DNA of 64,000 bases from Lantana camara (taxonomy: Eukaryota > Streptophyta > Magnoliopsida > Lamiales > Verbenaceae): NCBI GenBank assembly GCA_037501455.1, contig CM074865.1, forward strand, positions 4,103,001 to 4,167,000, read 5' to 3'. The notes under the pieces are model-generated. The model was given only the letters and a program-made list of their open reading frames with translations, did no database searches and had not been told where the DNA came from. Position 1 is the stretch's first letter; every line of letters begins with the position of its first letter. Positions 54,001 to 64,000 of this stretch are shown here, one piece after another. Position numbers and translations under genes: made by a program.

Positions 54001-54809
54001 TGATTGAAAATTCAAGCTTGAAAAGGTTTCAATAGGATTATTAGTAGATCTGTAAGTGCCTAGATCCTGACAAGTTAATGAATCGCTGCTTATTTACAGG
54101 GTTGTGGGCCTTAAAGGAGTACAATCAAGAGCTGCTGATACCACTGCCACGGTATGATATCACCGTTATTTTGCCTGAAGAATTTCCTTTAGAGGAATTC
54201 AAGGACAGATGTAAATATTAAAAATAAATGGGGAAGAAGTTAAAAAGGATGAAGGGAACATTTGAAATCTTAAAAAACGTGGTCTGCTTTCAGATTAAGA
54301 AAATAAAACTGCTACTACTTCTACTAAACTAGAAACTAAAAGCTTGAAGAATTCGTTTCATTTTGCTGCTACTACATCCTAAAAATATACTGAAACAAGC
54401 TAGAAGCTAGATGAGTCCCACTCAGTGCTTTTTTCTGTTTCTAGCTTCCTTTTTCTATTATTTAAAAGTACTTTTTTCTCCAAGATCTCCTATCTTTCAT
54501 TGCTCCAATTTTTCCAACTTCAACTTCTTCACGGACAATGTATTTTTTGACAAGCTGTTTCGGCATATCCTTTAGTTCAGTTTCTTCCCATCATTCATTT
54601 AGCAGGATTCTTTTTGTTTTAACATAGTTTAATGCTTGGAAACTTCAAAATTGCAGGGCCCTCTTTTCCAGCAGCGGCCTTATCCATCACCAGGTGCAGT
54701 TCTACGAAAAAATGCTGAAGTTGCTTCACAAAGGAAAAAGCCGGGTTCGAACTACGCACCCATATCCAAGAGAGGAGATGGAAGTGATGGTCTCGGGGAT
54801 GCTGATTGA
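51030..54809 (+). pseudogene. PQBP1-like WW-domain protein gene, with frameshift
   Basis: Exons recognised: to 51205 (NNDIEAVAQNAVLYDQ), 51291-51325, 51423-51500, 51620-51698, 52350-52412, 52503-52675, 52975-53031, 53120-53279, 53461-53528, about 53607-53672, 53852-53977, 54100-54151 and 54657-54809. KDLPEYLKQKLKARGILKG, the WW domain (LPPRW ... FYYNTSLGISQWEKP), CGGWGLGLVQSWGYCNHC, and the conserved tail ([60 protein letters not shown]) match plant homologues of polyglutamine-binding protein 1, a nuclear splicing factor. One base is missing in exon 51423-51500 (needed for GRHDPNALK), and exon 53461 has lost its 5' part to a repeat. The N-terminal exon is not found. The 3' half could still be expressed. 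Confidence 0.85.
53376..53457. repeat. Repeat fragment fused to a PQBP1-like exon
   Basis: Three near-repeats of a word like TTACGAACTACCCCCT (also ACGACCCCCTGAGG and ATTACCCCCTGAGC) lie just before GMGCGGWG. Related to 48608-48880. It seems to have removed the acceptor side and 5' part of the exon. Confidence 0.55.
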
Positions 54810-55646
54810 GTGATGCAACACATCGGTATATCAACTTCATTGCAGCAAATCTTCAATTGATTATATGGTGACTGGAGTAAATCTTGAACGGGAAACAGAG
54901 TGATGTGAATGATGCAGGCCATCGTCATGAACCGCCGGTGTTTGTTCAAGTTGAAGAAGTAACTCATTTGGGGTGAGTGGGGGTGTATGCAGAAATAATG
55001 CCTTGTGATGGAATGTGAATGCTTCAATTTTGAGGAAATAATGTACCAGTCTCTGTGTGTGTATTCACTAATAAGCATAATACTGTGTCTTTTTGAATCT
55101 TTTCACTCATATGGTGGTCGAGAAATGCCTATTGAACTGTTTACAGTAGTTGCAACAGTCGATACATTGTGAGAAACATTAATGTGTATATTTAATTTAG
55201 TTTAATCTTTTAACTCCCTTTACATATGCACTGTGTTTCTTTTCTTAAATTATTCATTTTATCTTATGATTTGAATGTTTATATATATATATATATATAT
55301 ATATGTATCATTTTAGCTTGCAATTAATAAATATATAGAGAAGTAATTTTCACCCAAAAAAGAAAAATGTAGATATCAATTGAACTATAGGGTTTATTTG
55401 TATTATTTCATTCAAATATCACATCACATGGTATTACCAGTAAAGATATTACATCTGACACCCAACACATTACCAAGGGTAAACCACAACAATGAAAATC
55501 GACTCAAAAACAAAAGGGTAAAATAAATATATCAACTCTATTTTTAAACTGTCTTTAGAATTAATAGACAACACTCGTTAAAAGCAATTTTAAAATATAA
55601 CAGCATACATGTATTTCTGCTCAAGATTTCCTTTTCTGCAAACTAA
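54810..55646. other. Intergenic interval between convergent genes
   Basis: Holds the 3' ends of the PQBP1-like gene (plus) and the receptor kinase (minus). A (TA)n run lies at 55280-55304. No other gene is seen. Confidence 0.7.
55280..55304 (+). repeat. (TA)n microsatellite
   Basis: About 12 TA units in the interval between convergent genes. Confidence 0.9.
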
Positions 55647-58288
55647 TTACTTTGCAAGAAACCAAGTTCTAATCTTTTCCAGTTTTGCCATCGCTTCACT
55701 TATGCTGATTCTCTCCGAAGGCGAAAAGGCTAAACACTCGATCGCGACATGCAGAATAGATGACAAACATAGCTCTTTAGCTGAGAACCTGTCTTCCTCT
55801 CTTACCAGTAAATTGTTGTCCACAACTCGAGTTACATTGTTTTCTTTCAATGAAAAGCTAACATAGCTCATGAGGCTCATGTCCTCCCCAAACATGTCGT
55901 CGGTCGGCTTCTTTCGGGTGAAAGTCTCGAGCAGCATCACACCGAAACTGTATACGTCGGAACTGGTTGACACAATGCCTTCAGCTCCATATTCTGTTTC
56001 CACAAATTAAACAAAGACTTAAGCACATCATGAGCTGCAAAAGCCAGAAACTAGGGGGGAATTTGAAAGGGCTTCAAAATCTATTTAGATGCAACATTTG
56101 AGAGATCATTTCTGAACAACATTTAGTTCTTTGAAGTTGAAAATGCTTGCAACTAAAACTTGAAAAATACTACTAACAGTTCATAAGGGAAAACTGGAAG
56201 TTTTGAAAACTGAATAGACAAATGATTTCTATCTGTGATTGAAATCAGTGAAATTGAAATGCTGTTTTGAGATGTAACGGATTACATCATTACCCGGTGC
56301 CATGTAACCGATTGTTGCCAAGGTTCGTGTTTGCACCGTCAAGTCACCTTCGCCGAAAAGTTTAGCCATACCAAAATCGCCAACATGTGCGGTCATATCT
56401 TCATCCAGCAGCACGTTACTAGGCTTCAAGTCGCAATGAACAATAGGAAATGTGTATTCCGTATGAAGATATTCCAAGGCCAATGCAATGTCTATCATAA
56501 CATTTAATCTCTGCAACAAATCCAAGAAAAGATTATGCGAATATAGCCACTTCTCCAAGCTCCCATTAGGCATGTACTCCAAAACCAAAGCCTTGAAATC
56601 TAGATTACTACAACATCCAAGTATCTTGATCAAGTTCCTATGCCTTATTGCTCCTAGTGCTCGTGTTTCTCTCTCAAAGTTGTGGCTTAAATTTTCTGAT
56701 TGTAGATTGAAAACTTTTACTGCAACCGTTAGCCCATTGGACAATGTTCCCACGAATACTGAACCGAAGCTCCCACTTCCAAGAATGTTGCTCTCGCTGA
56801 ATCCATTTGTCGCTCGTTGGAGTTCAAAGTAAGAACTTTCTCTCCAAGGATGTGATGACATTTGGCTTGCGGGTCCCTTTAACTTGCTCATTTTTCTTCT
56901 TCTCACTAGAAGAATCAGGAAAACAGCAAGCAAGGCTGCCGCAACAACACAAATAGGTGGCATAATGTATTTCTCAACAGACTTGAAAGTACTTGTTTTG
57001 GATTGGTTTTCACCACAAGGTGGAACTTGGAGACGGGCCGAACCACATAGATGGGAGTTGTTTGAAAATGACTGAGCTGTAAAATTTGAAAAATTACCGC
57101 CCGTAGGAATCGGTCCTTCAAGTTTGTTGTAAGAAACATTAAAATATTCAAGAAAAGAGAGTCCCTCCAAAGACTTGGGAATAATTCCTGAAAAATTATT
57201 GAAGGAAAGATCCAACGATTCTAAACCTCTTAAACTCCCCATGGACGTTGGAATAGACCCTTGAAATTTATTGTGAGCTAAAGATAACCAAAACAATGAA
57301 TCTGCCTTGTCAATAGAACTCGGGATATTCCCTGTGAACTGATTCCAAGATAAGTCCATTCGTCCCATAGCCTTAAAGTTTCCAATCTCAGATGAGAGAG
57401 AGCCGTTTAACCTGTTTGAGGACAAGTTTAAGAACAGAAGATCACTAAGACTGTACAAACTGGAGGGTACAATAGATTCCAACTTGTTGTCATCTAAGTA
57501 CAATTCTCTCAAGAATTTGAGTTCAATAATGCATTCAGGAATCACGCTGGACAAAAGGTTTTTCCTCGCGTTGAAGAGCCCCAAATTGCTTAACCGACAA
57601 ATTTCAATAGGAATGTTTCCTTCGAGCTTGTTGTAACCAAGATATACACGAAAAAGTTTTCTTAAATTTCCCAGTGTTGGTGGGATAACACCTGTCAACT
57701 CATTGTTGTCAAGCCATAAATCTTGCAGGTTGGTCATGTTGGCAATCTCAGAAGGAATAGGACCTTTAATTCCGCATGAAGACGCTTGAAAAATATGAAG
57801 AGAATCAGATAAGTTCCCTATTGAGTTAGGCAGTTTACCATCCATCAAATTTGTAGAAATTCTTATTTGCTCCAAATATCGACAATTTGTCAATGAAGTG
57901 AGGAAGCCTGATTCCTTGTTTTTAGATTGTAATGTTAATCTATTGCCTGCAATTGAAACCAACCGCAAGAGTCTTAGGTTGTCCAAGTTAGGTGCGGGAC
58001 CAGAAAAATGGTTATATCCCAGCTCTAAGTATGTAAGACTAGTGGCGTTATTGATGTAGCTTGGAATTAGTCCATTGAGCTTGTTGCCAGACAAATACAA
58101 ACCTTTTAGGTTGAAAAGTGAAAGGCCAAATTTTGAAGGAAGATGACCTGAGAACTGATTGTCTGTAAGGCCCAAAATTTCCATTGTTGATATGTTGAAG
58201 ATGGAAGGAGGGATGGGACCAGATAATCCATTGAAGCTGACACTGAATTTCATAAGATTAAGGCTGCCAAGCTCACTCGGCAATTCAC
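55647..58288 (-). CDS. LRR receptor-like kinase, subfamily XII: LRR end, membrane segment and kinase
   Basis: Two exons, 58288-56294 and 55993-55647, join in frame at APE (donor CCGG/GTAATG, acceptor AACAG). The first exon starts after an acceptor (TTGGTAG) with phase 1. It encodes about 16 LRRs, a membrane helix (ICVVAAALLAVFLILL), a basic juxtamembrane part, and the kinase: P-loop GSGSFGSV, VAVK lysine, HCDLKPSN loop and GDFGMAK. The last exon holds DVYSFGVMLLETFTRKKPTD and the C-tail. Cys before the catalytic Asp makes it a non-RD kinase, typical of immune receptors such as EFR and FLS2. No stop or frameshift is seen in these 780 codons. What is missing is exon 1 with the signal peptide, so the locus is likely truncated unless exon 1 is beyond 64000. 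Confidence 0.88.
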
Positions 58289-58430
58289 CTACCAATTTGA
58301 TTTAGTTTTTACATGTTAAAGTAAAAACACAAGATTAATCTTTGTGGATTTTTAAGTGGAATGGAAGTTTATTAATTTATAATGCTAAGAACACATGGAA
58401 AATTTACATGGGAATTTTTCGTTATTCGCT

Positions 58431-59540
58431 AGGACAAAATTATAAAAATCGTCCTATAATTTACACCTTTTCGGATCTCAATCATTTTTGATATCGTATT
58501 TTCAATTAAAAAAATTTTGTAATTTTTATCCGATTTTGGCTCGAACTTGAAAAATCCCCAATTTTATTGATGTGGCATGATTTCAGGCTTGATTTGGAAA
58601 TTTTTTGGCTGACCGGGCTAAATAAAAAGTATGTGGATACTTTGTGAACTTATAATGTTGCTTTTGTATTTTGAAATAAACAAGATGCCATAATATATAT
58701 AAAACTTCAGATAAAATATGTATCGCAAAAATAAAATAAATAAATAATGTATATAGATCTATAAAATATATTATCATATTTATCAAAAATCTTAATAAAT
58801 TAATAAATATATATATAATATTACGACGAAAATTATATATGGTGATGGCGACGGCTCTCCGCCGCGAAATAGCTTCGAGAGCGGCGGCCCAGCGGCGGAT
58901 GCTGATTGTCCGAGCAGGCTTGAAGCGGTGGGATTTGGGGGTGTTGGAGAAAACGTTTGAAGACTGAGAAAGAATTAGATAAATTAGGACCTGAATGAGA
59001 ACGAACAAACCCATTTTCCATAACATTTCTCCTAATCTGCTTCATATCCACAACCTCCATAACTTAATTAATCAATCAAGATTGCTGGGTGTCTTTTCGT
59101 CGAGGGTTGAGAGGGCAGCGGCAGAGCTAGAGAGGCGGGGGATGAGAGAGACGAGGACAGAGAAGATGCTGGTGGGCGGCGGCCTCTTTGCTAAGAGAAG
59201 ATGAACGTTTTTTTTATTAAATTTTTTTATATGCATATATTGTTTTTTAATTTGATATGTATATGTTTTTCTATGTTTATTTATTTCGATTGACACCTTA
59301 ACCCTCCACGTGAACAGTCATATAAGCTTTACAAATGAGTCAGCAAAAGGAAATTCTCAATTTGGGCCTGAAATCATGTTATGTCAGTAAAAATTGGGAA
59401 ATTTTTTAATTTCGAGTCGAAATCAAATGAAAATTGTAAAAAATTTTAAACAAATGTACAAAATTGAAAACAAAATATTAAGGAGGACTGAAATTCGAAA
59501 AGATGTAAGTTATAGGATGATTTTTGCAATTTTGTCTTTC
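58431..59540. mobile_element. Inverted-repeat element with gene-like core (1.1 kb)
   Basis: The first ~190 bases (from GACAAAATTATAAAAATCGT) are repeated inversely at the end (inverse of 59330-59540 begins GACAAAATTGCAAAAATCAT), with perhaps 80-85 percent identity by eye. The core has a GC-rich part (58830-59210) in otherwise AT-rich surroundings, with protein-like frames. It lies in an intron of the receptor kinase. No clean target duplication is seen. Related ends occur at 7676-7850, 7947-8297 and 61380-61625. Confidence 0.65.
58583..59026 (-). CDS. Candidate small secreted-protein frame in the element core
   Basis: The ATG at 59026 opens a frame with a signal-peptide-like start (MLWKMGLFVLIQVLIYLILS then QSSNVFS) and a basic stretch (RTISIRRWAAALEAISRRR) that ends near 58830, where GC content drops. 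The remaining frame to 58583 is AT-rich, Ile/Leu/Tyr-biased and probably intron or random. The GC-rich piece may be a captured fragment of a host gene for a small secreted or membrane protein. I do not recognise the family, and the frame may not be expressed. Confidence 0.3.
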   Translation of the reverse strand: MLWKMGLFVLIQVLIYLILSQSSNVFSNTPKSHRFKPARTISIRRWAAALEAISRRRAVAITIYNFRRNIIYIFINLLRFLINMIIYFIDLYTLFIYFIFAIHILSEVLYILWHLVYFKIQKQHYKFTKYPHTFYLARSAKKFPNQA

Positions 59541-59613
59541 CATCAGAGTACATAACAACATGAATCTTATTGTAAAGTTGTAATCTAATCACTTACAAGC
59601 AATTGTCAACATA

Positions 59614-59725
59614 CCTGTGAACTTGTTGTACCTTAACCATAGGTAGCTCAACATAGTGAGGTTTCCAATTTGCTTAGGTATGTTGCCTGTGAATTTGTTA
59701 GGGAAATAAACAATGCTTGTTAAAT
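59614..59725 (-). pseudogene. LRR exon remnant
   Basis: The minus strand reads NKFTGNIPKQIGNLTMLSYL to YNKFTG and then a GTATGTTG donor at 59613. The 5' side fades into a T-run without a clear acceptor. It is one or two repeats of the receptor kinase ectodomain. Confidence 0.7.
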
Positions 59726-59802
59726 TGAAAAAAAAAATATTTTGAATTTTTCAATTTTAACAAGTTTTATTTGAAAGATATGCATATATTTGTCATGTTA
59801 AA

Positions 59803-60000
59803 TTGCTTTTTGGGTTGGGTGTGAAGAAGATGGCTGTCATGTTTGAGCTTAAAATCACTGAAAATGGCAAGTGGATTGATAGCCGTTGGATTAGCTTTTA
59901 TCACAACTGCAGGATTAAATTTAAACGCCAAGGAAACGACGTCGCACTCACTAATCCTGAATCCGTTAATCTAAAAAAGCATCTGAAGGCTGGGACTTAA
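59803..60000 (+). CDS. Unidentified 65-residue frame
   Basis: A plus-strand frame with normal-looking composition (ENGKWIDSRWISFYHNC, GNDVALTNPESVNLKKHL) inside AT-rich DNA, followed by stop and GC-poorer sequence. There is no recognised domain. It may be the end of a gene fragment. Between 60001 and 60598 I see no other gene; 60270-60320 repeats about 45 bases of 63742-63790. Confidence 0.25.
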   Translation: MLFGLGVKKMAVMFELKITENGKWIDSRWISFYHNCRIKFKRQGNDVALTNPESVNLKKHLKAGT

Positions 60001-60598
60001 TCCATGAAAGGGGGAGATTTAACCAATCTTTCCATATGAGACTCTGAAAAGGGGGTTGATTCTCTCAATATCTTTATTCCTTTTTGAATTGTTGCTTAAC
60101 GGATTTGGCAGAGGCATTGTAACCTTTTTATTCTTGTAGCTTTGGTTGTTTGGAAGACAAGTTATAAGATACCAGTTTTTTTCTTTTCTTGTTCTCTGTT
60201 TCTCACTTCAAATCTCTTTTTTATTATTTTTTTATTTTTAAAGTGATTGACATATTAAGGAATATCATTACAGAGTCTGTGAAGGTGGGGAGAAAAGAAA
60301 TCAAAAAACCAAAAAAATACGGAAGGAGAAAATAAGAAGAAAAAGTAGGGTGAGTCTGTGATTTGGTGGTGGCGCCGGATCTATGGATTTTGCATATATT
60401 TATTGATCTGCGGATCGGCGGTGGCAACGGATCCGGGAAAAGAAAAAAAAAAAGGAAAAGACTTTTTATGTAAGAACTTGTAATAAAGCTCGCAAAGGTG
60501 TGCCATATTTGCACATATCATCTGGCAGCACACCTAACGGAGAACTATTCGTGAGATCAATGCATTTTATGTAAGAACCTGTAATAAAACTATACTTC

Positions 60599-60774
60599 CT
60601 AGTCCAACATTTCTATTGTTGATGGGAGATGACCTGAGAACTGATTGTCTGCAAGGTCCAAGATTTCCATTGTTGATATGTTGAAGATGGAGAGAGGTAG
60701 GGAACCTGAGAATCCATTGTCATTGACATACAATTTCACGAGATTAAGATTGCCCAGCTCATTTGGCAATTCAC
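60599..60774 (-). pseudogene. Duplicate LRR exon with early stop
   Basis: After an acceptor (GGCAG) the minus strand reads GELPNELGNLNLVKLYVNDN and ISTMEILDLADNQFSGHLPS, nearly the start of exon 58288 (GELPSELGSLNLMKF...). It stops soon after HLPS. It is a partial copy of that exon, so the LRR part of this gene grew or decayed by unequal exchange. Confidence 0.75.
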
Positions 60775-60865
60775 CTGCCATGATCGATGCAAGAAAACTT
60801 GGAGAGGCATGGAAATTTTTGTTATTTCAAAGATAATTTAATCACTTAGAGGTTGTCAACATACC

Positions 60866-61008
60866 TGTGAAACTATTGTTGTAGAAACTTAAAACTCGTA
60901 GAGAAGACATGTTGAAAATAAAAATTGGAATTTTCCCTGTTAGTGAGGCTCCTTGTACACTGAGGAGCTGTAAACGTGAAAGATTGCCAAGTTCCGATGG
61001 AATCCCCC
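60866..61008 (-). pseudogene. LRR exon of the receptor kinase locus
   Basis: The minus strand reads GIPSELGNLSRLQLLSVQGA ... FNMSSLRVLSFYNNSFTG between an AG acceptor (TTCAG near 61010) and a GTATGTTG donor. Phase and length fit the modular LRR exons of subfamily XII. It is the most upstream recognisable piece of the locus; no signal-peptide exon follows up to 64000. Confidence 0.75.
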
Positions 61009-61379
61009 CTGAATAGATGGTGCAGACATGAAAGATTTTATTTTTGTGCATCATCATAAAATTTAAGGGGTGTCTATAAAGATTTTATCTCTACCGTATG
61101 CCAATAGCCCAATACACTTGGCGTTTGAGAGTTGATGAATCAAATAAAAAATAAAAAAATAAATAAAAATCTGACACGGTCTATAAAATCTTAAACGAAG
61201 TATGTTTTAGACAGTCGTAGCGTGTGTGTTAAGTGCAATGCATACTTTGGTTTGCTTTCGGATGACAAATTAAGAGTAGCTCATACGAAATTTAAACAAC
61301 TTCCTTGATAGTTGTTAAACAAACATTTTGCAGGAGAGCTCCGGTGCTGTATCTAAAATATTCAAATTTCTGATGTTAT
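61009..61379. other. Interval without a gene
   Basis: No coding, RNA or repeat feature that I can support. The missing receptor first exon is not here. Confidence 0.6.
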
Positions 61380-61625
61380 AATATATTTGGTAAAATTACA
61401 AAAATCATCCAGTAACTTTCACCTTTTAAACTTCAGTCTTCTTCGATTTCGAGCTTTCAATTTTGTTCTCCATTTTTTAATTTTTTGTAATTTCATCCGA
61501 TTTCAACTCGAATTAAGCAAAATTCTCAAATTGGTCCACATGTCATTTATTGGGGCCAATTTTGCTAATTTGTAATTTGGCGTGTCAAAAATTTGGGAAA
61601 TTTTCAAGTCTATGGCTGAAATTGC
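61380..61625. repeat. End sequence of the 58431-type element, unpaired
   Basis: Starts GGTAAAATTACAAAAATCATCC and follows the order of the left arm at 58431. No matching inverse arm is found nearby, so it is a truncated copy. Confidence 0.5.
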
Positions 61626-61744
61626 TTATATAGCATCAATATTATACACACACGCATCAATTAACAAAAATAAATATATTTATTTATATATATACATGAT
61701 AAATTTAAAATAAAAAAAAAAAAAAAAACGATAACTAGTTTATA

Positions 61745-62850
61745 TATAGGGGAAATGTGTGAAATCTCCCCACATGGTGACCCAAATTTTAGTTAGTTCC
61801 CCACCCCAAAAATTTATCATACTAACTCCCCAATTGACTTTTATAATTTTAGTTCACTTCTCATTTCGTGTAAAATTACTGAACTGTGAGACATAAAATA
61901 AAATGACATAACGCATCACTCTTCCCTCCCACAAACCATTTTGATAACATAATAACTCATATATACGATTTTATACTTTTATTTTGTATGTTAATATTTC
62001 AAAATATAATTTTCATACTTCATATGTAAAAATTATTATTTATTATTATTATTATTTTTTTTTTGTGTAGGTGGATAGTGGGATAAAAATTAATTGTTGA
62101 TTTATATTTTGAAGTATTAATTCGAAAACATAAAGTATCCAGATTATAAAAATAGAGTATCCAGATTTAAAAATAGAATATTATTTGTAAACATTAAAGT
62201 ACTTAGGTTTAAAATTGAAGTAAGGGGAGGAAAAATAAAAAAAAGAAAAAAGAGTATTGTTTGTAAAAGTTAAAGTACTTACATTTTAAAGTAGGAGAAA
62301 ATATTTTTTGTCATCCAATCTTTGCCTCTTTTTACAATTTACCATCCCAACTAACTTTCATTATAAACCACCATTCAATCTTTGCATTTGTAACATACCA
62401 TCATCTAATTTTTTTTTTTTTTTGGTGATTTTGGTGAAAATACAACTGACCTGTATATTTTATAAACATGTCACGTGTCATGTCTTTTAGTCAAAACCAC
62501 TAAAAGAAAAAAGTTTAGATGATGGTATATTCAAAATGTAAAGATTGGATGGTGGTACACTGGTTTGCAACTAAAGTTGCGCAAAGTTTGTATGGCAAAA
62601 AATCTTTTTCTCTTCAAAGTATTCAAATTTAAAAATAGAGTATTACTCGTCAAACTTAAAGTACCCATTTTTAAAAATGAAGTATATATAAAAAAAAACC
62701 GAAATAAGTAAGAGTATTACAATCAATTTAGATAAGTGGAAAGTGAAGTCAAATTATAAAGTTGAATTGGGAAGTTAGTATAAATAGGGAGTTACATGAA
62801 ATTTTTTTCAATAGGGGAGTAAATTAAAATTTATAAATTATTGCCCCTAG
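61745..62850. mobile_element. Inverted-repeat element (1.1 kb) with nested insert
   Basis: The left arm holds CATACTAACTCCCCAATTGA and the inverse of the right arm TATACTAACTTCCCAATTCA, in matching contexts of about 80 bases. The inside has repeated AAAGTACTTA/AAAATAGAGTAT words. It carries no gene. It resembles the inserts in the protease introns (CTCCCC words). Confidence 0.55.
62292..62615. mobile_element. Nested inverted-repeat element
   Basis: Left and inverse right arms share GGAGAAAATATTTTTTGTCA / GAGAAAAAGATTTTTTGCCA-type ends and the inner word ACCATCATCTAA. AAAGTA on both sides (about 62286 and 62617) may be the target duplication. It sits inside the 61745-62850 element. Confidence 0.55.
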
Positions 62851-63239
62851 AATTATATTTTTGGTCTCCTGACTCTAAAATTATTCTTTTTATTTTTTAA
62901 TAATTTTTATCTCTTGGACTCTAAAATTTTTTTTTTTAATCACTCCCTCAACGTGTTATTGTATATTTTTCTTTTAATTTCTTCTTTTTTTTTCTCACCA
63001 TATTTTAATTTTTTTCTATATTTTTATACTTTTTCCATATATTCTGGTTTTTATTTTGTATTACCCTTTACATATTTAATTATATTAAAAATAACTATAC
63101 AATAAATATTAACATAAAAATTTTAATTTAATACACATTTAAATAATAATAATTTCATTATTTGTACCCTCATAGATTAGACCGTGCGTGGATTACTAGT
63201 ATATGTATCAACTAAAATAATAAAATAATAAAATCTAAA
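62851..63239. other. AT-rich interval without a gene
   Basis: T-rich and A-rich runs. Frames here are low in complexity. Nothing supported. Confidence 0.7.
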
Positions 63240-63981
63240 TCTAAATATAAAATAAAATCAATGCAGAAGTTGCTGTGGATATTGCTGAGAACAGAGGAAA
63301 AGGGAAGCCGGTGGAAATGTTATGTTTTTTTGGAAGCAGAGTTAAGTAAACGGCGTCGTTTGGGAAAGCGTGGATCTATTTAATAAAAGCGTGAATGAGA
63401 TATTTTTGCCTCCTTAGCAATTTTGATTAATATTGCAATTAGCCAGTAAACTTCCTTTCTATTGTTTATTATGGCCAGAGTAGAGACACATATATATTTG
63501 TATGGCTGTAGGTTGGGTTGTTTTTCAGCTTGGAATGAGAATTTGCCTTTCTTCCTCCCCAATCTTCTCTCTCTCTCTGTCTCATATCTGTTATTCCTTT
63601 TCTGCTTCTGTCAGCCTTATTGCACACCTACTCTCACGCACTCACTGTGTTGTGATTTGGTTGGTGAGTGAGTCTGTTTGTTACACCATCTTCTTCACTT
63701 CCAACCCATCCCACCCCCAATCCCAAAAGCAAAAGAATTCAGAAGGAGTCTGTGAAGGTGGGGAGAAAAGAAATAAAAAAACCAAAATATGAAAGATATG
63801 ACGTGATTATTAGCCACGTCAGATAATAGAGAATAAAAAAAAGGAAAAAGAAATTGAGGGTTATATCCCTAAAACAAGTCTTGGGCGTCCCTTGGGTCCT
63901 AATTGTCTCCAAATCAAACCCTAGTTTCTTTTCTTCTTCGTCGTTTCTTCATCTCTCCTTCTCTTCTTCTCTCCTTCAACG
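63240..63981 (+). promoter_or_regulatory. Probable promoter and pyrimidine-rich 5' UTR
   Basis: Base composition changes from AT-rich to mixed. AAACGGCGTCGTTT at about 63349, a near-palindrome frequent in plant promoters, is followed by ACGT-containing words near 63800-63822 and a TTCTTCTTCGTCG/CTCTCCTTCTC leader at 63925-63978. The leader style is that of plant housekeeping genes. Confidence 0.5.
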
Positions 63982-64000
63982 ATGAAAAACAGAGACGGTC
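63982..64000 (+). CDS. Start of a gene cut by the window edge
   Basis: CAACGATGAAAAACAGAGAC gives MKNRDG after a pyrimidine-rich leader with no upstream ATG in the last ~60 bases. Only six codons are visible, so the product cannot be named and the start is provisional. Confidence 0.45.

Noticed and set aside
62914..63105. Phe-rich hydrophobic frame
   Set aside because: Made of T-runs; no start context or relatives.
1..64000. tRNA or rRNA genes
   Set aside because: I looked for tRNA-like B-box words and rRNA stretches and found none I could support; the TGGCGCC at 16065 is a primer binding site.

Overview
The window is plant nuclear DNA, most likely from a eudicot. It has GT-AG introns, LTR retrotransposons of two Ty3/Gypsy lineages, many small inverted-repeat transposons, and remnants of typical plant genes (subfamily XII LRR receptor kinases, plastid SecA2, DEAH9/DHX35-like helicase, papain-like protease, PQBP1-like WW protein). 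A more exact taxon cannot be read from the sequence. Most recognisable genes are broken; this is a repeat-rich region of decayed, duplicated gene pieces.

Layout: 1-6650 is the 3' half of an Athila-type element (integrase, an extra 601-residue ORF, three polypurine-tract-like motifs, one LTR). 6656-8300 holds inverted-repeat elements, one with a GC-rich gene-like core. 8477-9945 holds pieces of minus-strand LRR receptor kinases. 10075-14400 is a scrambled array of DEAH9-like helicase exons with small transposons inside it. 15225-27933 is a complete Tat-lineage LTR element (836-bp LTRs, GATAT target duplication) whose sense gag-pol is broken several times. Between pol and the 3' LTR it carries an intact minus-strand gene of three exons, about 888 codons, with its own TATA box.

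28440-29885 is a decayed LTR. 29888-38459 is an amplified papain-like protease pseudogene: at least eight tandem copies of one exon unit, a solo LTR in one of them, and three tandem copies of the downstream exons. A segment carrying a receptor-kinase remnant occurs twice (32405-34303 and 39414-41985), and each copy holds the same 348-349 bp Mutator-like element. hAT-type elements with exact 8-bp duplications lie at 11917, 39770 and 42186.

43549-50575 is a degraded SecA2 gene plus a second partial copy. 51030-54809 is a nearly whole PQBP1-like gene with at least one frameshift. 55647-61008 is a minus-strand LRR receptor kinase with an intact non-RD kinase domain but without its first exon. The window ends at what looks like the 5' UTR and start codon of another gene at 63982.

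The genes do not form a pathway. The shared theme is tandem duplication followed by decay, with transposons inserting into the duplicates. The most unusual object is the spliced antisense gene of the Tat element, whose frame is intact across both introns while the sense polyprotein is not.
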